From: Pollenia angustigena | Taxonomy: Eukaryota > Arthropoda > Insecta > Diptera > Polleniidae | Length of the DNA: 64,000 bases | NCBI GenBank assembly: GCA_930367215.1 | Contig: OV884056.1 | Location: forward strand, 316,602,709 to 316,666,708 | Direction of reading: 5' to 3' | In this document: positions 1-11,292 of the stretch, one piece after another | How positions within the stretch are numbered: the first letter of the stretch is position 1 | How the letters are laid out: the number at the start of each line of letters is the position of its first letter | The notes under the pieces: model-generated | The model's database searches: none | What the model was told of the DNA's origin: nothing | The model's input: only the letters and a program-made list of their open reading frames with translations | Translations under genes and position numbers: made by a program

Positions 1-496
1 GGGGCTTATAATTCTTATTCGCTTAACAGTTTTATTTGTATAATATCTTTAGTTTTTCTAAGTTTTTTTGGATGAAGTTTCCTGACGATCTGGCCTAAGT
101 AGCCAGTGAAATGCGCATAGGAATAGCTTATCCCATCAACAATAAACTTCAGTTTGCCAATAGTATAAAATGGGAATTTAGCACATTATAACGAAACCTT
201 GGTAATTAATTAAATTTATTTTTTTAGAACAAAAAAAAAAAAAAAAAAAGTGGAACCAAGAAATAAATATGTTCGTAAAAAGTATTTTGTTGCATTTTTT
301 TAAATACATATGTAAATGATCGAACGACCGCCATGTTATTCAATGCCAAGACAGCAGCTTGGTGAACTGAACAGTGTCGCATAGCATAAGTGCATTCACC
401 CCATTTATTGGTTTCATTGTATGAACTGTAAAATCCTATAAGTAGATCAATCATATGTTTGGAGCCTCAATATAAATATTATGTCCCGTGCACTAA
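1..496. other. AT-rich non-coding stretch
   Basis: No gene is visible here. There is a run of 19 A at about 231-249. A segment at about 170-220 shares 'CGAAACCTTG' and the following 'TAATTAATT' with about 54790-54830, so part of it is an interspersed repeat. The LINE fragment begins just downstream. Confidence 0.5.
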
Positions 497-1290
497 AAAG
501 GAGGCAAGACAGTATGTGCCAATTACAGAGCAATAAGTCTCCTCCTTCCTATCGAATACAAAATACTGTCGAACGTAGTATGTGATAGATTGTAAGCTAA
601 AGTCGGTAAGATAATTGGGCCATATCAATGCGGCTTTAGACTTGGCAAATCCACTATAGACCAGATGTTTACACTACCCCAAATCCTGGAAAAGACCCAA
701 GAAAAACAGATCGGCACCTACCATCTATTTGTCGACTACAAGGCCGCCTTCGACAGACCCAAACATTCTGAAGTGTTTCAAGCCATGTCTAGGTTTAAAT
801 TCCCTGCAAAACTTATACGGATTTGCAGGATGACCTTAACTGCTACGAGATCCTCAGTTATAATAGGAAACAGGCTCCCCGAGCCATTCAGTACCAAACG
901 AGGTTTCATAAAAAGAGATAGTGTCCTGTATGACCTTGAGGTCCTGCTGGAAAAGATGATACGATATGCAGATGTGAATAGGACGGACACGCTATACACT
1001 AAGCAACACATGCTGCAATGCCAACGAAATCGACATTATAGGTCGAACATTGCGAGAAGTGGGAAAACCTGAAAGGAATCTACCAAAGTGGGCCTTGAAA
1101 ACCACAACTTTCAGATAGTCAACGATTTGATCTACCTCTGCACTACCATAAACAAAACAACAACATCAGCTTTGAGATAAAAAAAGAACAATCCCGGATA
1201 AAAGATGCTACTTCGGTCTTAGCAAGCAATTTAAGAACAAAGCCACCTCTTGACAGAAAAAATCAGCCTCTACAAGATACTCACACTTAT
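497..1290 (+). pseudogene. decayed LINE reverse transcriptase, N-terminal part
   Basis: Remnant of the reverse transcriptase of a non-LTR retrotransposon, the enzyme that copies element RNA at the nicked target site. Read across several frames it shows the conserved order of RT blocks: 'NYRAISLL' near 515, 'GPYQCGFRLGKSTIDQMF' near 618-670, 'HLFVDYKAAFD' near 724, a degraded 'IGNRLPEPFSTKRGF' near 865, and the late 'EIDIIGR' and 'RCYFGLSKQ' blocks near 1025 and 1205. The longest open piece is 665-1072. The catalytic YADD box is not readable, and frameshifts and stops separate the blocks, so it is dead. The block signature resembles the insect LINEs often annotated as craniofacial development protein 2-like. 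I cannot place the clade firmly. Its C-terminal part continues at 1688 after an AT-rich interruption. Confidence 0.75.
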
Positions 1291-1687
1291 AAAATTATTA
1301 CAGTAACTGATTGTAGGTTATTAAATTCGTTTTCGGTACTGTTAAAATTGAATAAAAATATAGTTATTTTACGAATAAATTTATTTTTCAACATTTATGT
1401 TTGTTATTAAAAAAACAAACTACCAAAAAATAATGTTTTCCGTATTTTTTTTTGTTAATTTGTTTGATTTTTATCGGTTAAAATATATTTTTTAAAAGTA
1501 AAAACTATTCAATTTTAACGAATATGATGTTCAATAAATAAAAAACTTAGAAATTACTGAAAAAATCATTTGTTTTAAATGAAATGTAAATGATCCGTTT
1601 TTTAAATGAATTTTAATTTGTTTCAAATGAATTTTCGTTTGAATTTAACTACATAATATTTTGAGTGCATACTTGCAAAAGTAGACG
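1291..1687. other. AT-rich insertion splitting the LINE remnant
   Basis: About 400 bp of very AT-rich sequence lies between the RT block that ends in a 'lYKTL'-like segment near 1285 and the block that resumes with 'VFKRKIL' near 1700. In related LINEs these two blocks are only tens of residues apart, so this is probably an inserted non-autonomous element or expanded low-complexity DNA. No clear terminal repeats were found. Confidence 0.45.
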
Positions 1688-2004
1688 ATGTTGTTCTTGG
1701 AGTTTTCAAGAGAAAAATTCTTTGTAAAGTCTATGGACCAATCTGCGTTGACGGAGAATAACAAGGTTGTCGTGGCCGACATCGACGTAGTTAAGCGTAT
1801 TAAATTGCAGCGAACGAAGACGATCCAGCTAAAAGGTCATTTGAATACGAACCTAGCAAAAGGGGAAGATCAAAACTCCGGTGGAAAGATCAGGTAGAGA
1901 AAGACATCTCGAAACTTGTTTACACAAATTGGAGAAAAAGCGCAAAAGGTCGAAGCGCTTGGAAATATATTTTACGTTCGGCTGCAGGAAATAATGATCT
2001 GTAT
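1688..2004 (+). pseudogene. decayed LINE reverse transcriptase, C-terminal tail
   Basis: Continuation of the LINE remnant at 497-1290. The readable blocks are 'VFKRKILCKVYGPICVDGE' near 1697-1755, 'DIDVVKRIKLQRTKTIQLKGH' split over about 1777-1845 (counterpart of the family's 'DIVKVIKxQRxRWLGH'), and 'LRWKDQVEKDISKL' with 'NWRKSAKGRSAWKYIL' near 1876-1985. The last pair is the C-terminal signature of this LINE group. The blocks lie in different frames, so at least two frameshifts have accumulated. It is inactive and clearly old compared with the Gypsy and LOA elements further along. Confidence 0.7.
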
Positions 2005-2097
2005 TACCGAGTAAGTAAGATCAATCTTTGTTTTATCTAGCCAGAACCTGCAAGGTTTCGAACACGAATGTTGCTTTTGCTTTAAGGCTTTAACTTC

Positions 2098-2572
2098 ACG
2101 CAGAGAAAAAACATGTTTAAATATGGTCACCTCCAACAAAAATATTTTTAAAGAAAATTTTATACATATCATGTTTAATATAACCATAAATTTGTCACCT
2201 AAAGCCATATTATGAATAAATTAGTCCGCCATCAAGAAGCCACATGGTTGCTTCTAAACATGTTATGGTTAAATATGACAATAACTTGTTTTAAAATTAG
2301 CAATAGTATTTCCCTCTTTTTCAAGAGCAACATTCTGTGGCTGAAAACCAACCATGCTACTATAAGGTTTTAGCATGTTTTAGGTTTTTTAACCATAACA
2401 TGTCCGGCGGCAACCATTATATGGTTGTGGCTTCTTGACGAAGGACCAATTCAACCATAATATGGTTGTTGGTGACATAATTTGGTTAAACGAAACATAA
2501 TATTTTTAAAATATTCTTTAAAAATAGTTTTGTTGGAAGTGACCATATTTAAACATGTTTTTTCTCTGGGTG
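2098..2572. mobile_element. palindromic MITE, about 475 bp
   Basis: Long terminal inverted repeats: the left arm from 2098 (CACGCAGAGAAAAAAC) matches the reverse complement of the right arm ending at 2572 over about 65 bp with few mismatches. The interior carries repeated 'AACCATAATATGG'-type motifs in both orientations and 'GAAGCCACATGG' against 'TGTGGCTTCTTGA'. No coding capacity is seen. Non-autonomous DNA transposon. The superfamily is unknown because no clean target-site duplication could be defined. Confidence 0.75.
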
Positions 2573-3099
2573 TTTAGTCCATAGGATTTAACATTTAGAT
2601 TCTCCATTACGATTGATGCTTTCTGATTAACAATTGACACTTTCTGAATTACAATGTACGTCATTAAATTTGAGATTGTGGCATAAGTTATCGTAAAACT
2701 AAAGAACGATTTTTACAAACTGTTATCCGTTAACAATTTTCCATACAAACTTTTTACGTTTCTTCAAAAAAAAAAAAAAAAAAGTTGCTCCCTTATTGCG
2801 CTGTATTCGACAGTGCCAATGAATTGCTCAGGTCCCACATCTGTCTCCGTATCATTCTTTCATCTTCTTCGCTGTCACTCGAACTTAAATAACATTTGTT
2901 AATTCCATTATTTATACAATTTCGAATTTAGTGATTTGTAAGCTTAAAACTATTGTGAATTTTAAGGAAAGCTACTATGTGCTTGCAATCGTATGTCATG
3001 ATGCCAATCCGTTCAAACGATCTTTATCAATGTAATATTTAAAATCAGTCGGGATAAGGTCGGTCACTTCGAACAAAACTATTTGTAAGGAGAAGTTTT
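2573..3099. other. non-coding spacer
   Basis: AT-rich sequence between the two related MITEs with an A-homopolymer at 2766-2784. No ORF, RNA gene or repeat was recognised. Confidence 0.4.
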
Positions 3100-3442
3100 A
3101 AGATATATTATGGCTAACTTAACCATATTATTGTCACCGGCACAAATTAGTCCTCCATTAAGAAGCCACATGTTCTGGTAAATAATAACAACAATAATTT
3201 GTTAACCACTTATAATTGTTTCGTTTTTAATTAACAATAACATTTTCCTCTTTTTCTGGGGCACCATTTTATGGTTGATAAACAACCATACTATAAAGAG
3301 TGGTAAGCATGTAGATGCTTTTATTAACCATAAAATGTTCACAGCAACCATAATATGGATGTGGCTTCTTGATGAAGGACTTATTTAACCATATTATGGT
3401 TATAGTTTTGTTCATATCGAAAAATACGTTTAACCTGGGTGA
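3100..3442. mobile_element. degraded copy of the 2098-2572 MITE family
   Basis: Shares the internal motifs of the 2098 MITE: 'TTAACCATATTA', 'TTAGTCCTCCATTAAGAAG' near 3148, 'GTGGCTTCTTGATGAAGG' near 3360 and 'TTTAACCTGGGTGAA' at its right end. The terminal repeats are more diverged and the element is shorter, consistent with an older copy carrying internal deletions. Confidence 0.6.
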
Positions 3443-4850
3443 AGAATCTTTCAAATACTAACTTACGCGCACAGCTCTAATAAATACCTTTAAAGCACAT
3501 AGTAGGGTGTATATGATAAAAATATATTCTAATATCTCCCATTATGAAATAAATACAATATTTTTTCGGTTCATTATCAATATTTGAAATCTTTGTCTTT
3601 CTCATCATTGTCATTATGATCATCTTTATCAATCATCGTAATTAATTTGTAAGTTATAATGTTTTCAAATGTTTCTCATAATTTAACTTCTGTATTTCTG
3701 AAAAGAATTTTTGGGTATCCACATTTTGTTTTGTGCTTCAAACTCTAGATTATCAGGATTTTATAACTTTATTTTATTATTGTTATTAATAATCATCTTT
3801 TTATTCGCTGTGTTGCTTTTTGTTCATTTGATTATTAATTTTGTCTCTGGGGATTTCGTGTTTCAGAAAATGTCTACAAATTATGATTTGATTAAGATTT
3901 TTGTCACTATATTAATGTTTATTTCTTAATATTGTTTTGCCTTTTTTTATTATTTGGGAAATATTAAGTTCCCAAGAACTCTGCATGTGTTTTTAATAGG
4001 TTGATCATATCGTGATTTTTTTTTTGTATTTTTGTTTGTTTTAATTCATTAAAAAATTGTTTGGCTGTGTTTTTAAGACAAATTATAAAGTTTGGCTCTT
4101 TATCAAAATTAAAATGTCAAAATATTTTTTATTTTTATTATTATTTACTATTTAGACATGTACGATTTTGTTGTTATTTTTTGTTAAGATGTAAGAAAAA
4201 TTTTGTGGAAAGAATCCAGTGGCGAACGTGTGCTACACGCACTGAAATACTTGGATCATGTTTTGTGAGCCGCGTCTACTCGAAACTCTATATACATATG
4301 TTTTAGGTATACTTATACATATATAAACCTGGCTGCTTTTTCATTGATTGCCACGAACCTACAAACTGTTCGAGAAAGTATGCGACTTTCATACAATAAG
4401 GGATCTCAGTTAAACTAGGTTTTGTTAATCTGAAAAAAGATTTGTGTCGCCATTACCAAGTTAAAATACAAAACTTTTGCTTAAAGTGTTGGTCTATAAT
4501 GAAATAATAATAATGAAATCACATTTCGCCGGAAAAATCCGAGTTTCAGACTACGTTAAACTAAGTTTAAACTTAATCCACATCTCAAACACCCGGTCTT
4601 AGTTCATTCATGTACCCCTATCAAAAATGTTAAAAAAAATTTTGTATTTTATTGGTTATTCTTTATAATTATATTTTAGTAATAATAGCTTTTATACATT
4701 TACAAATAATATCAAATTATTAATCAACAAAATCAGTACAGAAATACATTTTTTTTCTCCTGCCGCCAATCGTCGTTGTATAGTTGCTTTTTACTATAAT
4801 TTATTTTAATAAAACATATTTTCCAACACCTGTAAGCAATAAAAACTTAC
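3443..4850. other. AT-rich non-coding region
   Basis: Only short ORFs with low-complexity composition (for example 3711-3929 and 4061-4306), which look like chance openings in T-rich sequence. No RNA gene or clear repeat was recognised. Confidence 0.4.
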
Positions 4851-5635
4851 ACTCAAAAGAAAAATCAATCCATCCATACTCAAATCAATCCGAAGCGGTA
4901 CTAATGATACGGTGAGTATGAATTTCCTTAACCAAGTACAGAAAGCTTGATTCAAGTACGTATTCGTACTAGAAGTAATCCGAAAATCAATTTGATTTAT
5001 GTAAAACTAAAATTGAATCAATCTCAAAAGGCGCTTGCTGCAAGTGTTATAAAGTTGATTCCATCCCGGATTCGTACTTGAAATAAACCAAAAGTAAAAT
5101 TAGAAGGAGAATTTTATAATGAATGATTTACTTACCCGTTTTACACCCTACAGAATTTCATTTTTAAAACACCAGCATCATTCCCGATATGGTTTTTACA
5201 TTAAAAACTTAATGTACATAAATAACTAAAAATATAAAGTAAATGAGAAGCAAGAGTTCTTAATTTTACTTTTTTAACATGAAAATAATGTGTTTTCGTC
5301 TTGTTCTTTTGTTTGTTTTGTTTGTACACACATCGTTGTTTAACCACTTGTCTGCAACAAAATTTTATAAGATAAATGAGATTAAAACGCTCACTTTGTA
5401 ATTTTACTCTCAGAGTGGCACTACCAACGAAAAGTTTAATCGTTTTTTTACTTGGTTAAAGAGAATTTTATACTTATTTTAAGAAATTCCTGGATTGATT
5501 TTCGAAAATAATCCCATTTAGGATTGTTTTAAATACGTTTTAGCGTTATTCGCACTTAAATTTTTAAGTACGACTCGTACTTAAAGTAAGTATAAAATAT
5601 TTTATTTATCCCGAGTCTTTTGCTTTCTCTGTATT
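4851..5635. repeat. interspersed non-coding repeat, related to 53105-53400
   Basis: Begins 'ACACTCAAAAGAAAAATCAATCC' split over two words, with internal 'CAAGTACAGAAAGCTTGATT' and 'CAAGTACG' motifs. A second diverged copy at about 53105-53400 shares the start, 'CCTTAAATCAAGTACAGAA' and 'TTTGATTCAAGTACGGATT'. No coding capacity. The right end is bounded by the 3' tail of the LINE at 5640-7020. Class unknown, probably a non-autonomous DNA element. Confidence 0.45.
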
Positions 5636-5639
5636 TATT

Positions 5640-7020
5640 TATTTAATATATATAATTAGGTCTATGGATAGATCCTTACAGCCTAATACAAATGAGTATT
5701 TAACTTAAGTATAATATTACGTTTAACAATATTTAAATCCAGAGAAAAATCAATAAATTCAAACATTTCATTGAAGCAACAATACAGTTTTCTAAATGGG
5801 TCTGCCATAGCATAGTTAGTGCGGAAAGTTTTTATAAATAAGGGATTATAGTACCGTACCGTACGTCGTGGAATGTTAAATGATAAACTACTTAATAAAA
5901 AATTCGAGCATACTTTTCCAACTCTGCGACTTTTCAGTGTTGGCAAACGTATTAAAGATAATCTTGTAGAATATGAGGGGAGATTATCATATCCTCGATA
6001 TGTATCTCTCAGGCAAAAAGCAAGAATTGTTTTTGAATGGATTCAATATGATCACTATGAACCATATAATGTGGAGCCCATACAATCGAACCGTATTCCA
6101 AGATTGGTCTAACGAGAGATGTGTAAAGTTGTTTAGTGACGAAAGGATCATTGAATTCTTTCGCCCAACGTTTATTAAAAGCCAGAGTACAACGAGTCCT
6201 GTTGACAGTCATTGTTATGTGTTGAATAAAATCCAATTTTACATCCAGTAAGATGCCAAGATCCATAATTGTCTCAACTATCTCGATTTTATAGTCTCCG
6301 AGTTTATAGTTATTTAAAATACTACGTTTTCTAGAAAAGCGCATATGTTTACATTTCATTAGGTTTAAATCCATTAGGTTATGTTTACACCAATTATAAA
6401 AGGTATCCAAGTCTTCTTGAAGATAAATATGGTCTAAAGAGTTCGTGAAGTTTAAAAAAATTTTTACATCATCTGCGAACATTAGTATATGTGAATGTTA
6501 AATAATATCAGGCATGTCGTTGATAAAGAGCAGAAACAAAAGAGGGCCAAGGTGACTACCTTGCGGAACACCGGATTTTACCAATATAGGTTTAGAAGTT
6601 GAAAACCCAAATTTTACGCATTGTATTCTGCCGAGAAGATATATATGACCTTAGCCAGCTTAAATAAGTTTTGTCGAAACCCATAATATCAATTTTTCTC
6701 AAAAGAAGGTTGTGATTTACCTTATCAAATGACTTACTGAAGTCGGTATATATAACGTCGGTATGCTGGTTGTTGACGAATCCCTCATTTACCAAAGTTG
6801 TCAGTTCTAAAATATTTGTCATAGTTGATGATTCTTTACGAAATCCATGTTGAAAAGGTGTTAATAACGGTGAAACTTGATGAACCAATGAATCTAAAAC
6901 GCATTTTTCAAAAAGTTTTGGAATTGCGCTAAGTTTGGCTATACCTCTGTAATTAATTATATTTGATTTATTTCCAGATTTGAACAAAGGAATTAAATAT
7001 GACTCTTTCCATATTTTTCA
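5640..7020 (-). pseudogene. 5'-truncated Jockey/CR1-like LINE, RT domain and C-terminus
   Basis: Minus-strand non-LTR retrotransposon remnant. In order it reads: RT start 'NYRGIAKLSAIPKLFEK' (ORF 6987-6592), 'QHGFRKESST', 'YTDFSKSFDKVNHNLL', a frame change near 6620, 'SGVPQGSHLGPLLFLLFIND' near 6580-6520, an in-frame TAA near 6503, then the catalytic box 'MFADDVKIF' opening ORF 6482-6009, 'RPILEYGSIVWAP', another frame change near 6010, and a C-terminal segment to 5683. The 3' end carries A/T-rich repeats (TTTATTTATTTA in plus orientation) near 5632-5645. The endonuclease and ORF1 are missing, so it is a dead-on-arrival 5'-truncated copy. Family by motif only: Jockey or CR1 group. Confidence 0.8.
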
Positions 7021-9135
7021 AAGAAATATTATGAAGTATGAAGTTTTTCTTCTTTTTTTCACTTGATAGCACACAACCACACAATTTGTACATTACAGGG
7101 TAAGCAATAGCGCTCTGCATAAAGTACTTAGTGTTGGAATCAATTCTATAACACAGTCAGCTTACTTTTTCCCTGCCTGCAATACTGTACCATGTACATT
7201 GTGCAATATAGAGTAAGCGAAAGAAACCCCTATGTTATTCTTTGACTGACTTACCATGATTCATTTGAGTCTTATATTTGCGAAATACTAGAACAAGGTA
7301 GGTCAAAATAGCTAGTTTTGATTTTCAAAGTATTTAGATAAACGCAGAGTCTCTTAACTTTTTGTAGAACTCGACTGGTAGATTTCGTTAATAAAGAAAT
7401 AATTTTAAAGTCGTTTAAAAATTAAGAATTCTAGGTTGTTTTTAATTTTTACAATACTCGAGGTGCCCCACTTTGCCAACCTATGGCGGCCCTTCTGATA
7501 TGCCTATAAATCCGAAACTAACGCTTAACCTCGAATACAAGTCCTTAATTACCACCAGATATGTTATTAAAATAAGACTATTATACAGAATTATTTCCAT
7601 TTTTTTTTCAAAATATGTCACTGTGAGCCGCTGCCTGTTTCAAAACTACTGATGCCAGATGGATTGGCAGAAGTAAAAAAGCACGTTTTAATCGAAATTT
7701 TGTCAGACTACTTTTACTGAAGCGATGGTATAAAGGTAACATACGATCTAAACAACATGTCGCGTAAAAAAAATATAAATAAGTTTTTAATTATAAAGAA
7801 AACAATTACAGCAACTTATAAATGAAAGTGGGAACTATTTAAGACAGACACCGTGCCGATTGTAAATTTTTTTTATAAAAATTTTAATTAAAAAATATTT
7901 TTTTTTATTATTAGATTTGGGATTTTTCGCAAATGTTAGACGTTTATCGGTCGTTTTCCTTTTCTTTAATCTGGTCATATACGAATTTCCCGGCATATGA
8001 CTGCTCACCTTTTGAGATCAAGAGCGAATTAAGCCAATTTTTAATATCCTGTTTTGAAGTGCGTTCTGTACAGAGTCTCTTGTATAATACAGATTGTGAA
8101 ATAAATCTTTGTTGCTAATATTATTTGGCTCGTATACAAAAAAGGTTTACATGAGCTTCGCCATTTTGCACAGACTAACGGTGGATCTTCGGAACTGGGT
8201 TACAAACAATGCGTTAAAAAAACGCTCCTGCGAGTGACAGCCACCAGCAAACATAGGTAGTAATTCGGAACATAGCCCGGCATTGTTATGTACTCGCCCA
8301 TAGTTAAGGAGCTGGGCAACCTAACTTTCGCTTGTTTAAGGAATAGCCAACCGCATATGTCAAGTAGCAACATTACACAGAGACGATCCGTTCTCATAAC
8401 TCGAACTTTCAACAAGTGGAAAGCCCATTTGACCCCAAAGGCATCCTTCCATGAGGGAGCAGTCTTTCTGCAAACAAAAACAAAAAAAAAATTCCTATAC
8501 CTCCTCCTAGGGTCTCGACTCTTCGTTCTAACTAATTCCAAGTCCCGCCCTTTAGGTCTTCACGGGTCTTAAACTTCAGCGTTCCATTCGCTCATATCCT
8601 ACTAGGTTTTCACCCCTTTTCTTCATCACCAGTTCTTACCGCTTCACTCACGTACAAAGTTCAGGCCTTCACCGGTCTCAAACCGATTCCTCAACCCTTT
8701 ATTGATTCATTTACGACTTGGTCTTTACCACCTCCACCATCATCACCCACAGGTAGTCAAACCTCAATAAATGCACTTTTCACAAAAGTAACCACTTCGA
8801 GCACAAAAAAGCCACGTCTCAACAGTAATCATTTCGTGGCAAAAAGCGTTGTTTTACAAAAGAGTATGCCCTTGGAGGCCTCAATCAATAGTTAGGCAAG
8901 TGCCGAAACATCAGGGGCTACTCAGTGCCGTGGTACCGCATAAAATCTCTCGTCAGAAATTGAAACGTTAGTGGTTCGTGGTACAAGAACATTTTTTAAC
9001 TGGGTATAGTACTGTATTGGTTTTAACAACGTAAGTTTTTTATTTAAAGGATTTTTATTTTTAAAATTTAAAAAAAAAATTTGCGCTTTTTTAAAGGGTT
9101 ACATCGCTTTTTAATTATAAATAGTTTTACATCCT
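7021..9135. other. non-coding region, moderately GC-richer at 8150-8950
   Basis: No recognisable gene. Two overlapping opposite-strand ORFs at 8200-8541 and 8288-8572 have no family motif I recognise and probably mirror each other by chance. The 8150-8950 segment is less AT-rich than its surroundings and may be a piece of an old transposon untranslated region. Confidence 0.35.
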
Positions 9136-9226
9136 GGGGCCAAATTACGGCATTCGATATCGATCGAAATTACAATACAATTTGAATGGGAATTTCGGTC
9201 GATATTGAATGCCGTAATTTGGCCCC
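9136..9226. mobile_element. hairpin-like MITE, about 91 bp
   Basis: Near-perfect inverted repeat. The left arm at 9136-9170 (GGGGCCAAATTACGGCATTC) pairs with the right arm at 9191-9226, leaving a loop of about 20 bp. It looks like a very small palindromic MITE. Its terminal GGGGCC resembles the MITE at 16351-16591. Confidence 0.65.
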
Positions 9227-9323
9227 TGCTCTGATGCCGTCAACTGTATGAATTCGCCTTGGCTTTTTCGAAATAATTAAAAGCGGCATTCTAGGAAACC
9301 TTGAAGTCGAAAAATGTTCATAT

Positions 9324-9765
9324 TGTTACGAAAGTTAAATTATCTTAGAATTATTTATAGTTATAGTTATAAGTTATCTTGTAAGTTATAGTTTTATGTT
9401 ACTTAAAATTGTCATGTATAATTTTCAACACAACTGTTATTTTAAAAATAATTCCTATATAAATTTCCCAGTAATTTCTAGAAATGGTTATAGAACATAA
9501 TAAATAGTTTTTACGGGAAGGTTCGGGAAAAATCTAGAAATAATTATGAAATATAAAAAGGGGTGACTCATGTAAAATTAGTTTAGTCTGTTTTGAAAAA
9601 CGGTTCTGTTCGTAACTAACAATTGTGAACAAAAATAATTAATTTCAATAAGGTTTGTTAAGTTGAATAAGTGTGTGTTTTTATTCGGATTTGCAATTAA
9701 AAGAACTCAACGGTTTATTATAAAGGGAGTAAACCGAACGCGTTTATTAAAGGAAAAACGTAACA
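9324..9765 (+). repeat. 5' LTR of the Gypsy element
   Basis: 442 bp, bounded by TG...CA. It nearly matches the 3' LTR at 14892-15306. Visible differences are about four point changes near its 3' end and a 27-bp segment (around 9713-9745) absent from the 3' LTR. It should hold the promoter and R region. A 'TATAAAAAGGGG' TATA-like motif lies at about 9551. Confidence 0.95.
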
Positions 9766-9767
9766 AT

Positions 9768-9781
9768 TGGTGTCAGAAGTG
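9768..9781 (+). other. primer binding site, probably tRNA-Leu
   Basis: TGGTGTCAGAAGTG lies two bases after the 5' LTR. Its complement ends in CTTCTGACACCA, which resembles the acceptor end of some leucine tRNAs plus CCA. The tRNA identity comes from memory of that acceptor sequence and should be compared with the host's tRNAs. Confidence 0.75.
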
Positions 9782-9846
9782 AAATTGCACAAAAAAAAAA
9801 AAAAATAAAATAAAATGATAAAAAAAAAAAAACTATACAAACAACA

Positions 9847-11292
9847 ATGAAATTCGATGAGCTAAAAGTTGAACAGCTGAAGAAAGAGTTGGGCAAGTTG
9901 GATCTGCCTACTGCTGGAAATAAAGCTGAGCTGCAGAAAAGATTAATCGATGAATTTAAGCGACGCAATATTGACATCGCAACTTATGAATTTGAAGAAA
10001 AAGAAGAAATAGAAGTTGCTACCCGTGCAGTAACAAGCAACATGGATCTTGGTACAATGTTTGCTGCTATGATGGAGAAAATGGAAAAAATGTCGGCAGA
10101 AACTTCTAGAAAAATGGAGGAAATGGTAAAAGAAAGTTCGGCTGTAACCTCTAGAAAAATGGAAGAAAATTCAAAAGCTATCGTAGCAGAAAATTCTAAA
10201 AATATGGAGAAGATGGTAAAAGAAAATGCAAGCACCATCTTAGCCGAAATTCAAGAAAATTCTAAAGTGACAAACGAGAAACTACAGGCTACTAATGAAA
10301 AACTTGAGAAGCTTCAAGAGATTTCTACTGTTATAAACGAAAGAGTAGACGATATGGAAATAGAATTGTCTGATGTAAAAACACAAGTCACTGATGTAAA
10401 AACTCAAGTCACTAATGTGAAAACACAAGTCACGGTTTTTGATGGAAAACTTCATCATCTGGAAGAAAGAGTAAATAGTCTTCAGTGCCAAGAGGGAGTG
10501 GTGCGAGTTTTTCCAGAAGTCTCGAATAGAATAAGAGCTCCAAGTTTTGACGGCAGCTCACCATTGAATGTGTTTAAGTTCCAGTTTGACACAGTTGCCA
10601 ATAAAAATGCTTGGAACAATGAAGAAAAAGCCATAGAGCTGATTCTGGCTTTAAAAGGAACTGCGGCTGAAATTCTAGAAAGTGTACCAGTAAGTTGCAG
10701 AAATAATTATGATGACATTATGGCAGCACTGCAACGCAAGTATGGTGGTGAACATAAAAAAGAAATATTCAGAATGGAATTACGGGGTAGAGTACAAAAG
10801 CCAAACGAGACGCTACAGGATTTCGCATTAGAGATTGAGCGCTTGGTGCAGCTTACTTATCCAGGTGAAAGTCATCCATTGCTAGATCATTTTAAGACCG
10901 AGGCATTTGTAAACGGTATACGGGATGCTGATGTAAAACTAGCGGTATGTGCATCACAGAAGCCATCATTTGCAGAAACGGTATCATTTGCCCTAGCACA
11001 AGAAACCGCTAGAATAATTTCAAAACCGCATATATGCAAGGTGCGCAAGCTCGATATAACAGCCGAAGACGAAGGAGATATTTTGAAGGAAATGAGAAGC
11101 ATGAAGGAGGCAGTTTTGCAGGCTTTGGGAGAGAAGCAAAGTAAAAACAAAGTAAAATGCTATAACTGCGGTAAAACTGGCCATATTCAGCGAAACTGCA
11201 AAGCACCAAGACGACGATCGAGATCTTCCTCGCCACCAGGAAACAACCAACGTGCTAGTCACCAGGTGGCACAAGAGTCACCTTTAAACTAA
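9847..11292 (+). CDS. gag: Gypsy Gag polyprotein with SAP-like N-terminus
   Basis: 481-residue Gag, intact from ATG 9847 to TAA 11290-11292. Residues about 3-40 (KVEQLKKELGKLDLPTAGNK, then KAELQKRLI) fit a SAP motif, a DNA-binding helix pair not typical of Gag. Residues about 70-215 are a long Met/Lys/Glu-rich coiled coil with near-repeats of 'SRKMEE' and three copies of a 7-residue 'VKTQVT(D/N)' unit. Residues about 230-360 match the retrotransposon Gag capsid-like domain (FDGSSPLNVFKFQF ... ALQRKYGG ... ETLQDFALEIERL). A single CCHC zinc knuckle (C438, C441, H446, C451; CYNCGKTGHIQRNC) precedes an Arg/Ser-rich tail. Gag should form the particle and package RNA. The last sense codons lie inside a frameshift heptamer. 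Confidence 0.95.
   Translation: MKFDELKVEQLKKELGKLDLPTAGNKAELQKRLIDEFKRRNIDIATYEFEEKEEIEVATRAVTSNMDLGTMFAAMMEKMEKMSAETSRKMEEMVKESSAVTSRKMEENSKAIVAENSKNMEKMVKENASTILAEIQENSKVTNEKLQATNEKLEKLQEISTVINERVDDMEIELSDVKTQVTDVKTQVTNVKTQVTVFDGKLHHLEERVNSLQCQEGVVRVFPEVSNRIRAPSFDGSSPLNVFKFQFDTVANKNAWNNEEKAIELILALKGTAAEILESVPVSCRNNYDDIMAALQRKYGGEHKKEIFRMELRGRVQKPNETLQDFALEIERLVQLTYPGESHPLLDHFKTEAFVNGIRDADVKLAVCASQKPSFAETVSFALAQETARIISKPHICKVRKLDITAEDEGDILKEMRSMKEAVLQALGEKQSKNKVKCYNCGKTGHIQRNCKAPRRRSRSSSPPGNNQRASHQVAQESPLN

Noticed and set aside
8200..8572. Two overlapping ORFs on opposite strands (113 and 94 codons)
   Set aside because: No known domain, and the opposite-strand overlap suggests a compositional effect in a GC-richer patch.
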